Origin: BP-133 sp040756995
GTDB lineage: Bacteria > Actinomycetota > Acidimicrobiia > IMCC26256 > BP-133
Direction of reading: 5' to 3'
Assembly (NCBI GenBank): GCA_040756995.1
Contig: JBFLYK010000005.1
Location: 139,043-203,042 of the forward strand
Length of the DNA: 64,000 nucleotides
Made by a program: the position numbers and the translations under genes. Of this stretch, positions 8,149 to 16,389 are shown piece by piece. Under the pieces are notes generated by a model, which saw only the letters and a program-made list of their open reading frames with translations, was not told where the DNA came from and made no database searches. Every line of letters begins with the position of its first letter. Within the stretch, counting starts at the first letter, position 1.

Positions 8149-8370
8149 ATGGGCTACACGGCCAAAGTCGACCGTGAGCTCTGCGTCGGCGCCGGCGCCT
8201 GCATCGAAACGGCGCCCAAGGCCTTCGGGTTCGACGACGAGCACATCGCGGTCGTGCTCCCGGGAGCGGAGGAGGAGTCCGACGCCAAGCTCCTCGAGGT
8301 CGCCCGGGCCTGCCCCGCCACCGCCATCCTCCTCTACGAGGACGGCGAGGAGATCGACATCTTCGCCTGA
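8149..8370 (+). CDS. [3Fe-4S]-type ferredoxin
   Basis: 73 residues, from ATG 8149 with GAGGAGG seven bases upstream. Cys12, Cys18 and Cys55 (the last in ACPATAI) are the cluster ligands. The position between the first two is Ala15 (C-x2-A-x2-C), as in the small ferredoxins that serve cytochromes P450. No P450 lies in the window, so the partner is elsewhere or is a different oxidoreductase. Its stop is two bases from the convergent binding-protein gene. Confidence 0.9.
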   Translation: MGYTAKVDRELCVGAGACIETAPKAFGFDDEHIAVVLPGAEEESDAKLLEVARACPATAILLYEDGEEIDIFA

Positions 8371-8371
8371 C

Positions 8372-9472
8372 TCAGGAGGACCGCACCGCGCTCCGCTCGG
8401 CCAGTCCCGGCGGGCCGACGATGCACTTGGCGCCGTTCTGCCACTGGACCACGACGAGCTGATGATCGGCCTGGCGGCCGTCGGGGCCGAGGCCGAAGCG
8501 GCCGAAGAACGTCGTGCAGTGCAGCCGGCGGGCGGCGCCCAGCAGCGCCTCGTCGTCGAAGCCGCCGGTGTCGCCGGCACAGCGGAGGGCGATCACGACG
8601 GCGGCGTAGGCCTGGGCCGCCGGGTACTCGACATGGGCCCCGGCCGTTCCCGGGGCGAGCCCGGGGGCGAGACGGAACCGCAGCGTCCGCAGCACGTCGA
8701 CCGAACGGGGCCCGAGGTCGGGACGGATCCGCAATCCCTCCTCCCACTGGGAAGGGGCGAGGACGCTCTCGGCCCGCCGGGCGCCGACGGCGTCGGCGAA
8801 CTCCCGCAGCCCACCGGCCACGGCGGCCACCACCCGGGGACCGCGCTGCAGGCGGCGGAGAACGGCGACGTCGTCATCGAACGAGCCGGCCAGCAGCAGG
8901 ACGTCGGCATCGACCCGGTCCGGCACGTCGGACGGCGACACCACGCCGACGACCGACAGTCCGAGGCGGGCGGCGGCGTCACGGGCGCCCTGGGCGGCGG
9001 CCCGTCCGAAGGACCCCGTCCCGGCCGCGATGAGGACGCGGCCGCCGGGAACGTCGCCGGCCATGACTTCGACCACCGCCGCCAGGTACCGGCTCGTCGG
9101 TGAGGCGAGCGACACCAACCACGGCATCATCTCCACCTCGTCGGCGCTGCCACCGTGATTCCACACCACCCGTCTCTGCTCGGCTGCCCACTGGCCGGCC
9201 TCGCCGGCCAGCCCGCTGCCGTACGGCCCGATCAGCAGGTCGGCCCCGGCCAGCAGGTCGAGCGCGTGGCGCAACCCCTTGCCCGTCCCGCCGTCGTCGA
9301 GCAGCGCCAGGCGGGGCAGCAGCGTTCGCCCCCCGACGGTCACGCCGCCGGCCCGGTGGACATCCTCCACCGCCTGGACCAGCCCGGCCGCGGCCATCCG
9401 GGCCTGCCGGACGTTGCCGTCGCTCAGCGACAGCGCCGCCCCGATCGTGAAGTCGCCGTCCTGCGGGGCCAT
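8372..9472 (-). CDS. Periplasmic-binding-fold protein without signal peptide
   Basis: 366 residues resembling the type I binding proteins of branched-chain amino acid ABC transporters: FTIGAALSLSDGNVRQARMAAAGLVQAVEDV, then GADLLIGPYGS, and later YPAAQAYAAVVIALRCAG. Unlike those proteins it starts directly with the fold and has neither signal peptide nor lipobox, so it should stay in the cytoplasm unless the start is wrong. No permease or ATPase gene is adjacent. It follows the alcohol dehydrogenase of the mycofactocin locus by 26 bases on the same strand, so it may be a cytoplasmic ligand sensor or carrier for that locus (inference). Confidence 0.75.
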   Translation of the reverse strand: MAPQDGDFTIGAALSLSDGNVRQARMAAAGLVQAVEDVHRAGGVTVGGRTLLPRLALLDDGGTGKGLRHALDLLAGADLLIGPYGSGLAGEAGQWAAEQRRVVWNHGGSADEVEMMPWLVSLASPTSRYLAAVVEVMAGDVPGGRVLIAAGTGSFGRAAAQGARDAAARLGLSVVGVVSPSDVPDRVDADVLLLAGSFDDDVAVLRRLQRGPRVVAAVAGGLREFADAVGARRAESVLAPSQWEEGLRIRPDLGPRSVDVLRTLRFRLAPGLAPGTAGAHVEYPAAQAYAAVVIALRCAGDTGGFDDEALLGAARRLHCTTFFGRFGLGPDGRQADHQLVVVQWQNGAKCIVGPPGLAERSAVRSS

Positions 9473-9498
9473 CGGCCCCCGAGCCTACGCGCCGGATC

Positions 9499-10611
9499 TC
9501 ACTCGAAGGTGATGACGCCCCGAATGTTCTTGCCGGCGTGCATGTCCTCGTAGCCCTCGTTGATCTGGTCGAGCGTGTAGGTGCGGGTGACGAGCTCCTT
9601 CAGCTTCAGCTGGCCGGCCTGGTACATCGCCAGCAGGCGGAGGATGTCCTTGCTGGGCGACAGCGATCCGTAGAGCACACCCTGGATGCGCTTCTGGAAC
9701 ATCGTCAGGATGAACGGGCTCACCGGGATGTTCATGTCGGTCACCGGGCCGATGGCCACGACGGCGACCGTGCCCGCCTTGCGGACGGCGTCGAACGCCT
9801 GGCCGATGTGCTCACCCTTGACGACCCCGGTCGTGATGATGGCGTTGTCGGCACCCTGACCGTTGGTGAGCTCCTGCGCCAGCTGGGCGGCCTGCTGCAT
9901 CGTCTCCACCGCGTCGGTGGCGCCGAGCTGCATGGCCATCTCCCGCTTGAACGGTACGGGGTCGACGGCGATGATCCGGGAGGCGCCGGCGTGCTTGGCC
10001 CCCTGCACCGAATTGATGCCGACGCCGCCGATGCCCATGACGATCGTGACGTCACCGGGCGAGACGCCGGCGCCGTTGACGGCCGAGCCCCACCCGGTCG
10101 GAACGCCGCAGCCCACCAGACAGGCCTCGGTGAGCGGGATGTCGTCGGGAATCTTCACGCAGCTGATGGCCGGCACGATCGTGTACTGCGAGAAGGTCGA
10201 GATCATGCACATCTGCCCGACGTCCGTCCCGTCCTTGTGCATCCGGAACGTCCCGTCGAGCTGGCAGCCGGCCAGCAGCAGCGCACCCGAGTCGCAGAGG
10301 TTCTGCTGGCCACTGGCGCACCAGCGGCAGCGGCCGCAGCCCGGGATGAACTGCAGCACCACATGATCGCCGGGCGCCACGTTGGTCACGGCCGACCCGA
10401 CGGCCTCCACGATGCCGGCCCCCTCGTGCCCGCCGCAGATGGGCAGCTTCATGGACGGGATGTCGCCGGTGACCATGTGGTCGTCGGAGTGGCACATCCC
10501 GGCGGCCACGATCTTGACAAGGACCTCGGTGGCCTTCGGCTCGTCGAGGTCAACCTCGGTGACCTCCCACTTGCCGGGCTGGGAAAAGAGCACGGCCGCC
10601 TTGGTCTTCAT
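9499..10611 (-). CDS. NDMA-dependent, mycofactocin-linked alcohol dehydrogenase
   Basis: 370-residue zinc-dependent medium-chain dehydrogenase. Catalytic zinc ligands are Cys40, His62 with Glu63, and Cys168 (GCGVPTG); the structural zinc site is Cys92, 95, 98 and 106. The nucleotide site is GIGGVG at 193-198. The sequence fits the group that holds NAD tightly and cannot release it to solution, which is assayed with the artificial acceptor NDMA and depends on mycofactocin as electron acceptor. Its place 36 bases after mftF supports this. A GGGGG ribosome site lies just before the ATG. Confidence 0.9.
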   Translation of the reverse strand: MKTKAAVLFSQPGKWEVTEVDLDEPKATEVLVKIVAAGMCHSDDHMVTGDIPSMKLPICGGHEGAGIVEAVGSAVTNVAPGDHVVLQFIPGCGRCRWCASGQQNLCDSGALLLAGCQLDGTFRMHKDGTDVGQMCMISTFSQYTIVPAISCVKIPDDIPLTEACLVGCGVPTGWGSAVNGAGVSPGDVTIVMGIGGVGINSVQGAKHAGASRIIAVDPVPFKREMAMQLGATDAVETMQQAAQLAQELTNGQGADNAIITTGVVKGEHIGQAFDAVRKAGTVAVVAIGPVTDMNIPVSPFILTMFQKRIQGVLYGSLSPSKDILRLLAMYQAGQLKLKELVTRTYTLDQINEGYEDMHAGKNIRGVITFE

Positions 10612-10647
10612 GGTCCCCCTTTGATCGTCCCGACGAAAACAGGCTCG

Positions 10648-12087
10648 TTAGTTTGGCCCACCGCAGCGGCTCCGTGCACTGCGGAAGTCCGGCAAAAGTG
10701 CTTTCCCCGACCGTTCCCGGGCGCAGCCGGCCCAGACGCCGGCGGCGTAGGCGACATCGTCGATCAGCCGGAGCCCGACAAAGCGGATGGGGTCGAGGCG
10801 GGGCCGGCGCTGCAGCCACTCGAGCGCCCCCGGAACCACCACGGCCGCCGCCAGCGCCGGGCGGGTGCGCCGGCTCTTCACGGCCAGGGCGACAGCCGCC
10901 GGCCACCAGGCCCGCCGCAGAGCCCGGGCGAGGGCGAGACCGCCTCGCAGGTGGCCGAGCCCCGCCAGCCGGGCCGCTTCCCGGGCCGGCACCGTGCGGG
11001 TCAAGGCCACGGTCGACCCGGCGCCGGCGGCGACCGCGAGGAGCGGCTGCCCGACGGCCGCCAACGTCCACGCCCCGGCCGTCCACGGCGACACGACGGC
11101 CGGCGCCACCGCCCAGCCGTGCCGGCGGGCCAGGGCGGCGGCCGACGTGCCGTAGCGGTAGCGCTGCGTCAGCCACGCCCGCCACGACGGCCGGATCGGA
11201 TGGCGCACGAGCGCTCGAGGGTCGTACCGGACGGTCCAGCCGGCGGCCACCAGCCGCCAGATGAAGTCGACGTCCTCGCCGACGGTGAGCGACTCGTCGA
11301 AGCCGCCCAGCGCCTTCAGCGCGCTGCGCCGCACGACCAACGCCGCGGTCGGCACATAGGCCACCGGACTCCGGGGCCGCACGATGGATTCCCGGTCACC
11401 GAGATCGAGCGGTGACGCCACCGCCTCGTAGGCGGCCATCATCCCTCGCTGGGCCGCGCCGTCGCCGGCCGGCGACACGATCCTCGGGGCGACGGCGGCT
11501 ACCTGCGGATCGGCGAAGTGGGGCAGGAGCGCGTCGAGCCAGCCGGCCTGCGGTTCGCAGTTGGCGTCGATGAAGGCGACGAAGGGAGCCGTGGCGGTGC
11601 GCCATCCGTCATTGCGGGCCGCCGCCGGCCCGCCCCGGGTGCCGCGCTGCAGCAGCGTGACCCCCGGCGCGGTGCAACGGGCCTTCACCGCCACCGGATC
11701 GTCGGAGGCGTCGTCCACGACGACGACCGAAACGAAAGCCCCGTCGGCGCTTAGCGCCCCCAACGTGGCGCCCAATCCCTCCGGGTCGTTCCGGACGGGG
11801 ACGACGGCGGCCACCTCCGCCCCTGAGCCTCGATCCGGCGCCGGTGGTCGCGGATGCGCCAGGCCCGCGTCGAGCAGACGGCGGGCGAGGCTCTGGGCCG
11901 CCGGCGAACGGGGGACAGGTTCCCCGGCCGCCAACCGGTCGACGAGTTGGCGCCCCGGGGCGGTCATGCGCAACAACCGGATCGGCGAGCCGCCGACCAG
12001 TACCGTGCCGTCCCCGATCCACCGGGCGCCGGGGTCGAGCACAACGCGGAACCCGTCGGGCAGCACCCCGCCGTTGAACGACGCCAT
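10648..12087 (-). CDS. mftF: Mycofactocin glycosyltransferase MftF
   Basis: 479 residues. A short N-terminal domain (1-95) precedes a family 2 glycosyltransferase: VAAVVPVRND, then VVVVDDASDD, and an acidic motif in FIDANCEPQAGW. An ED motif (VGEDVDFIWRL) and C-terminal hydrophobic segments follow. MftF attaches beta-1,4-linked glucose units to the premycofactocin core, giving the oligoglycosylated cofactor. The chosen ATG lies five bases after the stop of the SDR gene; this last gene of the core operon is followed by the alcohol dehydrogenase. Confidence 0.93.
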   Translation of the reverse strand: MASFNGGVLPDGFRVVLDPGARWIGDGTVLVGGSPIRLLRMTAPGRQLVDRLAAGEPVPRSPAAQSLARRLLDAGLAHPRPPAPDRGSGAEVAAVVPVRNDPEGLGATLGALSADGAFVSVVVVDDASDDPVAVKARCTAPGVTLLQRGTRGGPAAARNDGWRTATAPFVAFIDANCEPQAGWLDALLPHFADPQVAAVAPRIVSPAGDGAAQRGMMAAYEAVASPLDLGDRESIVRPRSPVAYVPTAALVVRRSALKALGGFDESLTVGEDVDFIWRLVAAGWTVRYDPRALVRHPIRPSWRAWLTQRYRYGTSAAALARRHGWAVAPAVVSPWTAGAWTLAAVGQPLLAVAAGAGSTVALTRTVPAREAARLAGLGHLRGGLALARALRRAWWPAAVALAVKSRRTRPALAAAVVVPGALEWLQRRPRLDPIRFVGLRLIDDVAYAAGVWAGCARERSGKALLPDFRSARSRCGGPN

Positions 12088-12092
12088 CCCGG

Positions 12093-12914
12093 TCAGGTGG
12101 CCGTCATCCCGGCGTCGACGGGGAACACGCCGCCGGTGACGCCGCTGGCGTCTTCGCTGCACAGCCAGGCGACGAGGGCCGCCACCTCCTCGGGTTCGAC
12201 CAGGCGCCGCAGCGGGTGGTGGACGGCGAACATCATCGGGCTGTCGAGGTCGTAGAAGGTGGCGCTGGCTTCGAGCATGGCGCCGGTGGTCGAGCCCGGT
12301 GCCACCGTGTTGGCGGTGATGTTGTACTCGCCCAGTTCGGTGGCCAGGCTGCGGACGAGCCCGATCACGCCATGCTTGGCAGCCGTGTAGGCCGCCAGCT
12401 TCGGCAGGCCCAGCACGCCGCCGGCCGACGAGATGGCCACGAACCGACCCCAGCCCCGCCTGAGCAGCGCCGGAGCGGCGGCATTGGCCAGCCGCCAGAC
12501 ACCCTCGAGGTTGACGCCGAGCATGGTGGCCCACTCATCCTCCGTGGTCTCCCACGCCGGCCGGCCGCCGGCGATGCAGCCGGCGACAGCCACGGCGGCG
12601 TCGAGGCCGCCGAAGCCGTCCTCGGCCACGGCGACGGCGGCGTCGAGCGCCGCCTGATCCCGCACGTCACCGATGACCGGCCGGGCCCGATCCGACCCGC
12701 CGCATTCGCCGGCGACGGCCTCGAGATCGGCGGGCGTGGCCAACGGGTAGGTGAGAGCAGGATCGTCGGCACACCGATCGAAGAGCACCAGCCGCCAGCC
12801 GGACTTGGCCAGGCGTCGGGCGGTCGCCGCGCCGATGCCCCGAGCCGCACCGGTGACAAGGGCGACCCGCCCTTCGACCGGCGCCCGGCCCCGGCCATCG
12901 TCGCCGGCGGTCAT
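12093..12914 (-). CDS. Mycofactocin-coupled short-chain dehydrogenase
   Basis: About 273 residues. The nucleotide motif TGAARGIG lies at about 20-27, the catalytic Ser in AISSAGG and the Tyr-Lys pair in YTAAKHG. The ending VDAGMTAT and an insertion near LTYPLATPADLEAVAG fit the SDR subfamilies that carry a non-exchanging NAD and pass electrons to mycofactocin. Its position inside the operon, between mftE and mftF with an ATGA overlap at 12911-12914, supports this. GGAGG lies ten bases before that ATG, making 12914 a better start than 12923. The alcohol substrate is unknown. Confidence 0.88.
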   Translation of the reverse strand: MTAGDDGRGRAPVEGRVALVTGAARGIGAATARRLAKSGWRLVLFDRCADDPALTYPLATPADLEAVAGECGGSDRARPVIGDVRDQAALDAAVAVAEDGFGGLDAAVAVAGCIAGGRPAWETTEDEWATMLGVNLEGVWRLANAAAPALLRRGWGRFVAISSAGGVLGLPKLAAYTAAKHGVIGLVRSLATELGEYNITANTVAPGSTTGAMLEASATFYDLDSPMMFAVHHPLRRLVEPEEVAALVAWLCSEDASGVTGGVFPVDAGMTAT

Positions 12915-13588
12915 CGCCGCCATGCCTCCACCGCGGCAACGAGGTCGGCGGTCAGGGCGTCGAGGAGCCGGCGGCCGTCCTCGGCGGTGGCGCCCGCCGG
13001 ATCCCCCAACACGCCGTTCGGTGAGACCGACGCGACGCCGCCGCGGCGGAGTTCGCTCATCACGGCCGCCAGCGGGCGGACGTCGCCCGCTTCGGCGACG
13101 CTCAGCCGAACCGACTCCGGTGCCAGCGCCAGCATCAACGACGTCTCGGTTCGGCCCGCGTGGGCGTCGGCGCCGGAGAGGCGCGGCGCCCAGGCCAGCA
13201 CGCGCCGCCCTTCGGCCTGCAGTGTCGCCACCGCGGCGGCCAGCGCCTCGGCGTTTCCGCCATGGCCCGACACGAGCACGACGCCGGCGAAGGCGTCCGC
13301 CGAGCGCACCAGTTCCAGGACCACGAGCTCCAAGGCGGCGGCGCCGATCGACAGCGTTCCGGGAAAGCCGGCGTGCTCGCCCGCCGAGCCATACGGAAGA
13401 AGCGGAGCGACGATCACGTCCGGTCGAGCGGCCGCCAGCCGTTCGGTGAGGGCGACCGCCACCGCCGAATCCGTGCCGATCGGAAGGTGCGGACCATGCT
13501 GTTCGGTGGACCCCACCGGCACGGCGAGGATGGACTCCGCCGCAATGGCCGTCACATCAGGCCACGACAACGACCCGAGCCGGCTCAC
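12911..13588 (-). CDS. mftE: Mycofactocin peptidase MftE
   Basis: 225-residue creatininase-family metallopeptidase. Metal ligands are in VPVGSTEQHGPHLPIGTD (Glu29, His31, Asp40) and in SGHGGN. MftE cuts the modified MftA precursor to release the C-terminal Val-Tyr derived core (AHDP). The gene starts with GTG overlapping the mftD stop (GTGA, 13585-13588) and ends in an ATGA overlap with the SDR gene, so translation is coupled through the operon. Confidence 0.93.
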   Translation of the reverse strand: MSRLGSLSWPDVTAIAAESILAVPVGSTEQHGPHLPIGTDSAVAVALTERLAAARPDVIVAPLLPYGSAGEHAGFPGTLSIGAAALELVVLELVRSADAFAGVVLVSGHGGNAEALAAAVATLQAEGRRVLAWAPRLSGADAHAGRTETSLMLALAPESVRLSVAEAGDVRPLAAVMSELRRGGVASVSPNGVLGDPAGATAEDGRRLLDALTADLVAAVEAWRR

Positions 13589-14766
13589 GCAGGCGGTGCA
13601 CCCAGGCGGCGGATGAACCCGTCCGGGACGAGGACGTCGCTCGGTTCCAGCTCGCTGACCGAGCTCCGGCCCAGGGCCAGCAGCGCCGAGTCGATCCCGG
13701 TGCGCAGGATGTCGAGGACGTTCTCGACACCGGCCTGCCCGTTGGCCGCCAGGCCCCAGAGGTAGGCCCGTCCGATCATCACGGCGCGGGCCCCGAGGGC
13801 CACGGCCTTCACCACGTCCGAGCCCCGGCGGATCCCGCCGTCGAGCAGCACCTCGATGTCACGGCCCACGGCCTCCACGATCGGCGGCAGGGCCCGGATC
13901 GTGGCCGGTGTCCCGTCGAGGTTGTTGCCGCCATGGTTCGAGACGGAGATGGCCGTGGCGCCGATGTCCACCGCCCGGCGGGCGTCGTCGACCCGCATCA
14001 CACCCTTGAGCATGAAGGGCCCGGCCCACTCCTCCCGTAACCACTGCAGATCGTCCCAGGACGGCGGCGGCGTCATCATCCATTCGCCGTAGGCGCCGAA
14101 GAACGTCGGGGCCGGCTCCCCGATGGCCCCCCAGTTGGGGACGCTGAGATCGGGTAGCGCCTTTGTCTTCGCCCACTGCGCCAGCCACCGGGGTCGCCGC
14201 AACACTTCGGGGGCGTAGCGCAGCACCGCCTTGGCATCGATCCGCTCGGGGATGAACGGGCTGCCCCAGTCCCGGGCATGGACGAACGACCAGTCCAGCG
14301 TCACGATCAGGCCCACGACGCCGGCGGCCCGGGCCCGTTCGAGCCGCTGGGCCAGCTTGTCCCGGCCGCCGCTCCAGTACACCTGCAGGAAGGTCTGCGG
14401 GTTGGCGGCCACGACGTCTTCCATCGGCTTGCTGGCAAAGGAACTCAGCGCCATGGCCGTACCGCGGGCGGCGGCGGCCCGGGCCACGGCCAGCTCCCCG
14501 TCGGGGTGCACGGCCTGCACACCGGTCGGCGAGATGAGGACGGGCATGGAGATCTGCTGCCCCATCACCACCGTGGCCTGCTCCCGCTTGGGCGAGAGCC
14601 CGGCCATGTGGGGCCCGAAGCCGAGCTCCCCGAAGGCGGCGACGTTGTCGGCCAGCGTCAGCCCCCGCTCCGACCCGGCCCGGATGGCCAGATACACGGA
14701 ATGCGGAAGGCGCTTGGCGGCCCGCCGCTCCGCCTCGGCGACCGACTCGAACCAGTCGGCGGCCAT
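13585..14766 (-). CDS. mftD: Mycofactocin system FMN enzyme MftD
   Basis: 393 residues of the FMN-dependent alpha-hydroxy-acid dehydrogenase fold. Landmarks are PVLISPTGVQAVHPDGE, the substrate/FMN segment ISVSNHGGNNLDGTPATIRA with the catalytic-type His, and LLDGGIRRGSDVVKA with ARAVMIGRAYLWGL. MftD deaminates AHDP oxidatively to give premycofactocin (PMFT), the redox-active form. The ATG at 14766 shares one base with the mftC stop (TGATG). The longer open frame upstream overlaps mftC and is not the real start. Confidence 0.93.
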   Translation of the reverse strand: MAADWFESVAEAERRAAKRLPHSVYLAIRAGSERGLTLADNVAAFGELGFGPHMAGLSPKREQATVVMGQQISMPVLISPTGVQAVHPDGELAVARAAAARGTAMALSSFASKPMEDVVAANPQTFLQVYWSGGRDKLAQRLERARAAGVVGLIVTLDWSFVHARDWGSPFIPERIDAKAVLRYAPEVLRRPRWLAQWAKTKALPDLSVPNWGAIGEPAPTFFGAYGEWMMTPPPSWDDLQWLREEWAGPFMLKGVMRVDDARRAVDIGATAISVSNHGGNNLDGTPATIRALPPIVEAVGRDIEVLLDGGIRRGSDVVKAVALGARAVMIGRAYLWGLAANGQAGVENVLDILRTGIDSALLALGRSSVSELEPSDVLVPDGFIRRLGAPPA

Positions 14767-15935
14767 CAGCCGGCGACCAGCGACAGCGGGTTCTCGTCGC
14801 AGGTCCGGTCGGGCCGGCGCCGCTGCAGCGTGACGGGCACGGGACGGGAGTGGTCGAGCGACGGCCGGGGGGCGGAGCCCGGCTCCACCTGGGCCAGCTG
14901 CAGCTCGCCGTAGCCCTTCACGCATTCCGGGTCGGGCCCGTCGAGCGGCAGGCCGGTGAAGAACTTGGCGGCCATGCAGCCACCCCGGCAGGAGTCATAG
15001 GCCGAACAGGCGGCGCAGGCCCCACCCGACTGCGGACCCCGCAGCGTGCGGAATAGCTCCGACTCCCGCCACACGCCGGCGAAGCCGCCGGCATCCCGGA
15101 CGTTGCCGGCCCGGAAGGCGTCGTGAATGGCGAACGGGCAGGCGTAGACGTCACCGATCGGATCGATCAGGCAGACCACCCGTCCGGCGCCGCAGAGATT
15201 CAGGCCCGGCAACGATTCGCCGTAGCCGGCCAGGTGGAAGAACGAGTCGCCGGTGAGCACGTCTTCGCCGTGGACCAGCAGCCAGTCGTACAGCTGCCGC
15301 TGCTGGGCCGCCGTCGGGTGCAGCTCGTCCCAGGTGTCGGCGCCCCGGCCGGACGGGCGCAGCCGCGTCAGCCGGAGCTGGGCGCGGTAGCGGTCGGCCA
15401 GCGCCTTGAAGGCGTCGAGCTGGGGAATGTTGTGGCGGGTGCAGACGACCGACAGCTTGAAGCCCGGGAAGCCGGCGGCCGCCAGGTTCTCCATGGCCTG
15501 CACGGCCGTGGCGAAGGAACCCTCGCCTCGCACGGCATCGTTGACCTGGGCCGTGGCGCCGTCGATGGAGATCTGCACGTCCACGTAGTCGCTGCCCGCC
15601 AGGCGGGCCGCCACCTCGGGCGTGATCCGCACGCCGTTGGTGGAGAACTTCACGCCGACGTGGTGGGCGGTGGCGTAGTCGACCAGCTCCCAGAAGTCGG
15701 GCCGGATCGTCGGCTCGCCGCCGCCGATGTTGACGTAGAAGACCTGCATGCGCTCGAGTTCGTCGATCACGGCCTTCGCCTCGGCCGTCGTCAGCTCGGC
15801 GGGATCACGCCGGCCCGAGCTCGACAGGCAGTGCCGGCAGGCCAGATTGCAGGCGTAGGTCAGTTCCCACGTCAGGCAGATCGGGGCGTCGAGGCCGGCG
15901 GCGAAGTGCTCCACGAGCGGGATCGCCACGCTCAT
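14766..15935 (-). CDS. mftC: Mycofactocin radical SAM maturase MftC
   Basis: 389 residues. The radical SAM cluster motif is Cys29, Cys33, Cys36 (YACNLACRHC), with the GGEPT glycine-rich motif following. A C-terminal SPASM region has the cysteines of auxiliary iron-sulfur clusters (CGAGRVVCLIDPIGDVYACP and ACAACSAYDSCRGGCM). MftC decarboxylates the C-terminal Tyr of MftA and then joins it to the preceding Val. It overlaps mftB by one base (TAATG). The C-terminal extension after the SPASM domain is proline-rich. Confidence 0.95.
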   Translation of the reverse strand: MSVAIPLVEHFAAGLDAPICLTWELTYACNLACRHCLSSSGRRDPAELTTAEAKAVIDELERMQVFYVNIGGGEPTIRPDFWELVDYATAHHVGVKFSTNGVRITPEVAARLAGSDYVDVQISIDGATAQVNDAVRGEGSFATAVQAMENLAAAGFPGFKLSVVCTRHNIPQLDAFKALADRYRAQLRLTRLRPSGRGADTWDELHPTAAQQRQLYDWLLVHGEDVLTGDSFFHLAGYGESLPGLNLCGAGRVVCLIDPIGDVYACPFAIHDAFRAGNVRDAGGFAGVWRESELFRTLRGPQSGGACAACSAYDSCRGGCMAAKFFTGLPLDGPDPECVKGYGELQLAQVEPGSAPRPSLDHSRPVPVTLQRRRPDRTCDENPLSLVAG

Positions 15936-16207
15936 TACCGCCGTTCCCGCAGCATGTCGGTCTCGGCCAGGCGGGCCAGAGCCCGCTCATAGGCCCGCAG
16001 CTCTCCCGGCGCGATGCCGGCGTCGAGGCAGGCGTGGCGAGCGGTCGGCGCCTCGGGCAGGCCCTGGACGACGCTGAGCAACCGGCGGTCCTTGAGGAAC
16101 GACAACCGTCGGGTGCCGAAGTGGTACAGCAGAGCGCCGAATGGCTCGGGCCGCACCGAGACCTGCGGCGCCAAGTCCCACGCCTGATCCAGCACGGAAA
16201 CAGCCAC
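15935..16207 (-). CDS. mftB: Mycofactocin peptide chaperone MftB
   Basis: About 90 residues from GTG 16207, five bases after the mftA stop; the frame extends further upstream but would overlap mftA. The PqqD-like fold (VLDQAWDLAPQVSVRPEPFG, then FLKDRRLLSVVQGL) binds the leader of MftA and presents it to MftC. No clear ribosome site is visible, so translation is probably coupled to mftA. Confidence 0.92.
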   Translation of the reverse strand: MAVSVLDQAWDLAPQVSVRPEPFGALLYHFGTRRLSFLKDRRLLSVVQGLPEAPTARHACLDAGIAPGELRAYERALARLAETDMLRERR

Positions 16208-16212
16208 GGCGC

Positions 16213-16350
16213 TCAGTAGACGCCGCACATCCCGTCGATGGACACGTCCTCGACGAGGAGGTCCTCCTCGATCAGCCCGTCCTCCTCCAGGAGGTCGTCG
16301 TCGGACGGGGCGGTGGTGACAGGGGCGGTGGAAGAAGCGCGCTTATCCAT
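16213..16350 (-). CDS. mftA: Mycofactocin precursor peptide MftA
   Basis: 45-residue ribosomally made precursor. The acidic leader (DDDLLEEDGLIEEDLLVEDV) is followed by the invariant end SIDGMCGVY; the last Val-Tyr becomes the cofactor. The ATG at 16350 sits seven bases after a -10 hexamer, so the message is probably leaderless, which explains the missing ribosome site. First gene of the operon mftABCDE-SDR-mftF. Confidence 0.95.
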   Translation of the reverse strand: MDKRASSTAPVTTAPSDDDLLEEDGLIEEDLLVEDVSIDGMCGVY

Positions 16351-16357
16351 GACCTGG

Positions 16358-16386
16358 AGAATAATTGCACTCGGTGCAATAGTAAA
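16358..16386 (-). promoter_or_regulatory. mftA promoter with MftR operator as spacer
   Basis: Read on the minus strand: -35 TTTACT (16386-16381), a 17-bp spacer, then -10 TATTCT (16363-16358). The spacer is exactly the palindrome ATTGCAC-3 bases-GTGCAAT (16364-16380), with fully matching arms. Seven bases separate the -10 from the mftA ATG. A repressor bound to the palindrome would block RNA polymerase directly. The same site lies just before the divergent mftR start, so MftR probably also limits its own gene. MftR control of mft genes, relieved by long-chain acyl-CoA, is reported in mycobacteria; that this palindrome is the site is inference. Confidence 0.75.
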
Positions 16387-16389
16387 GAG

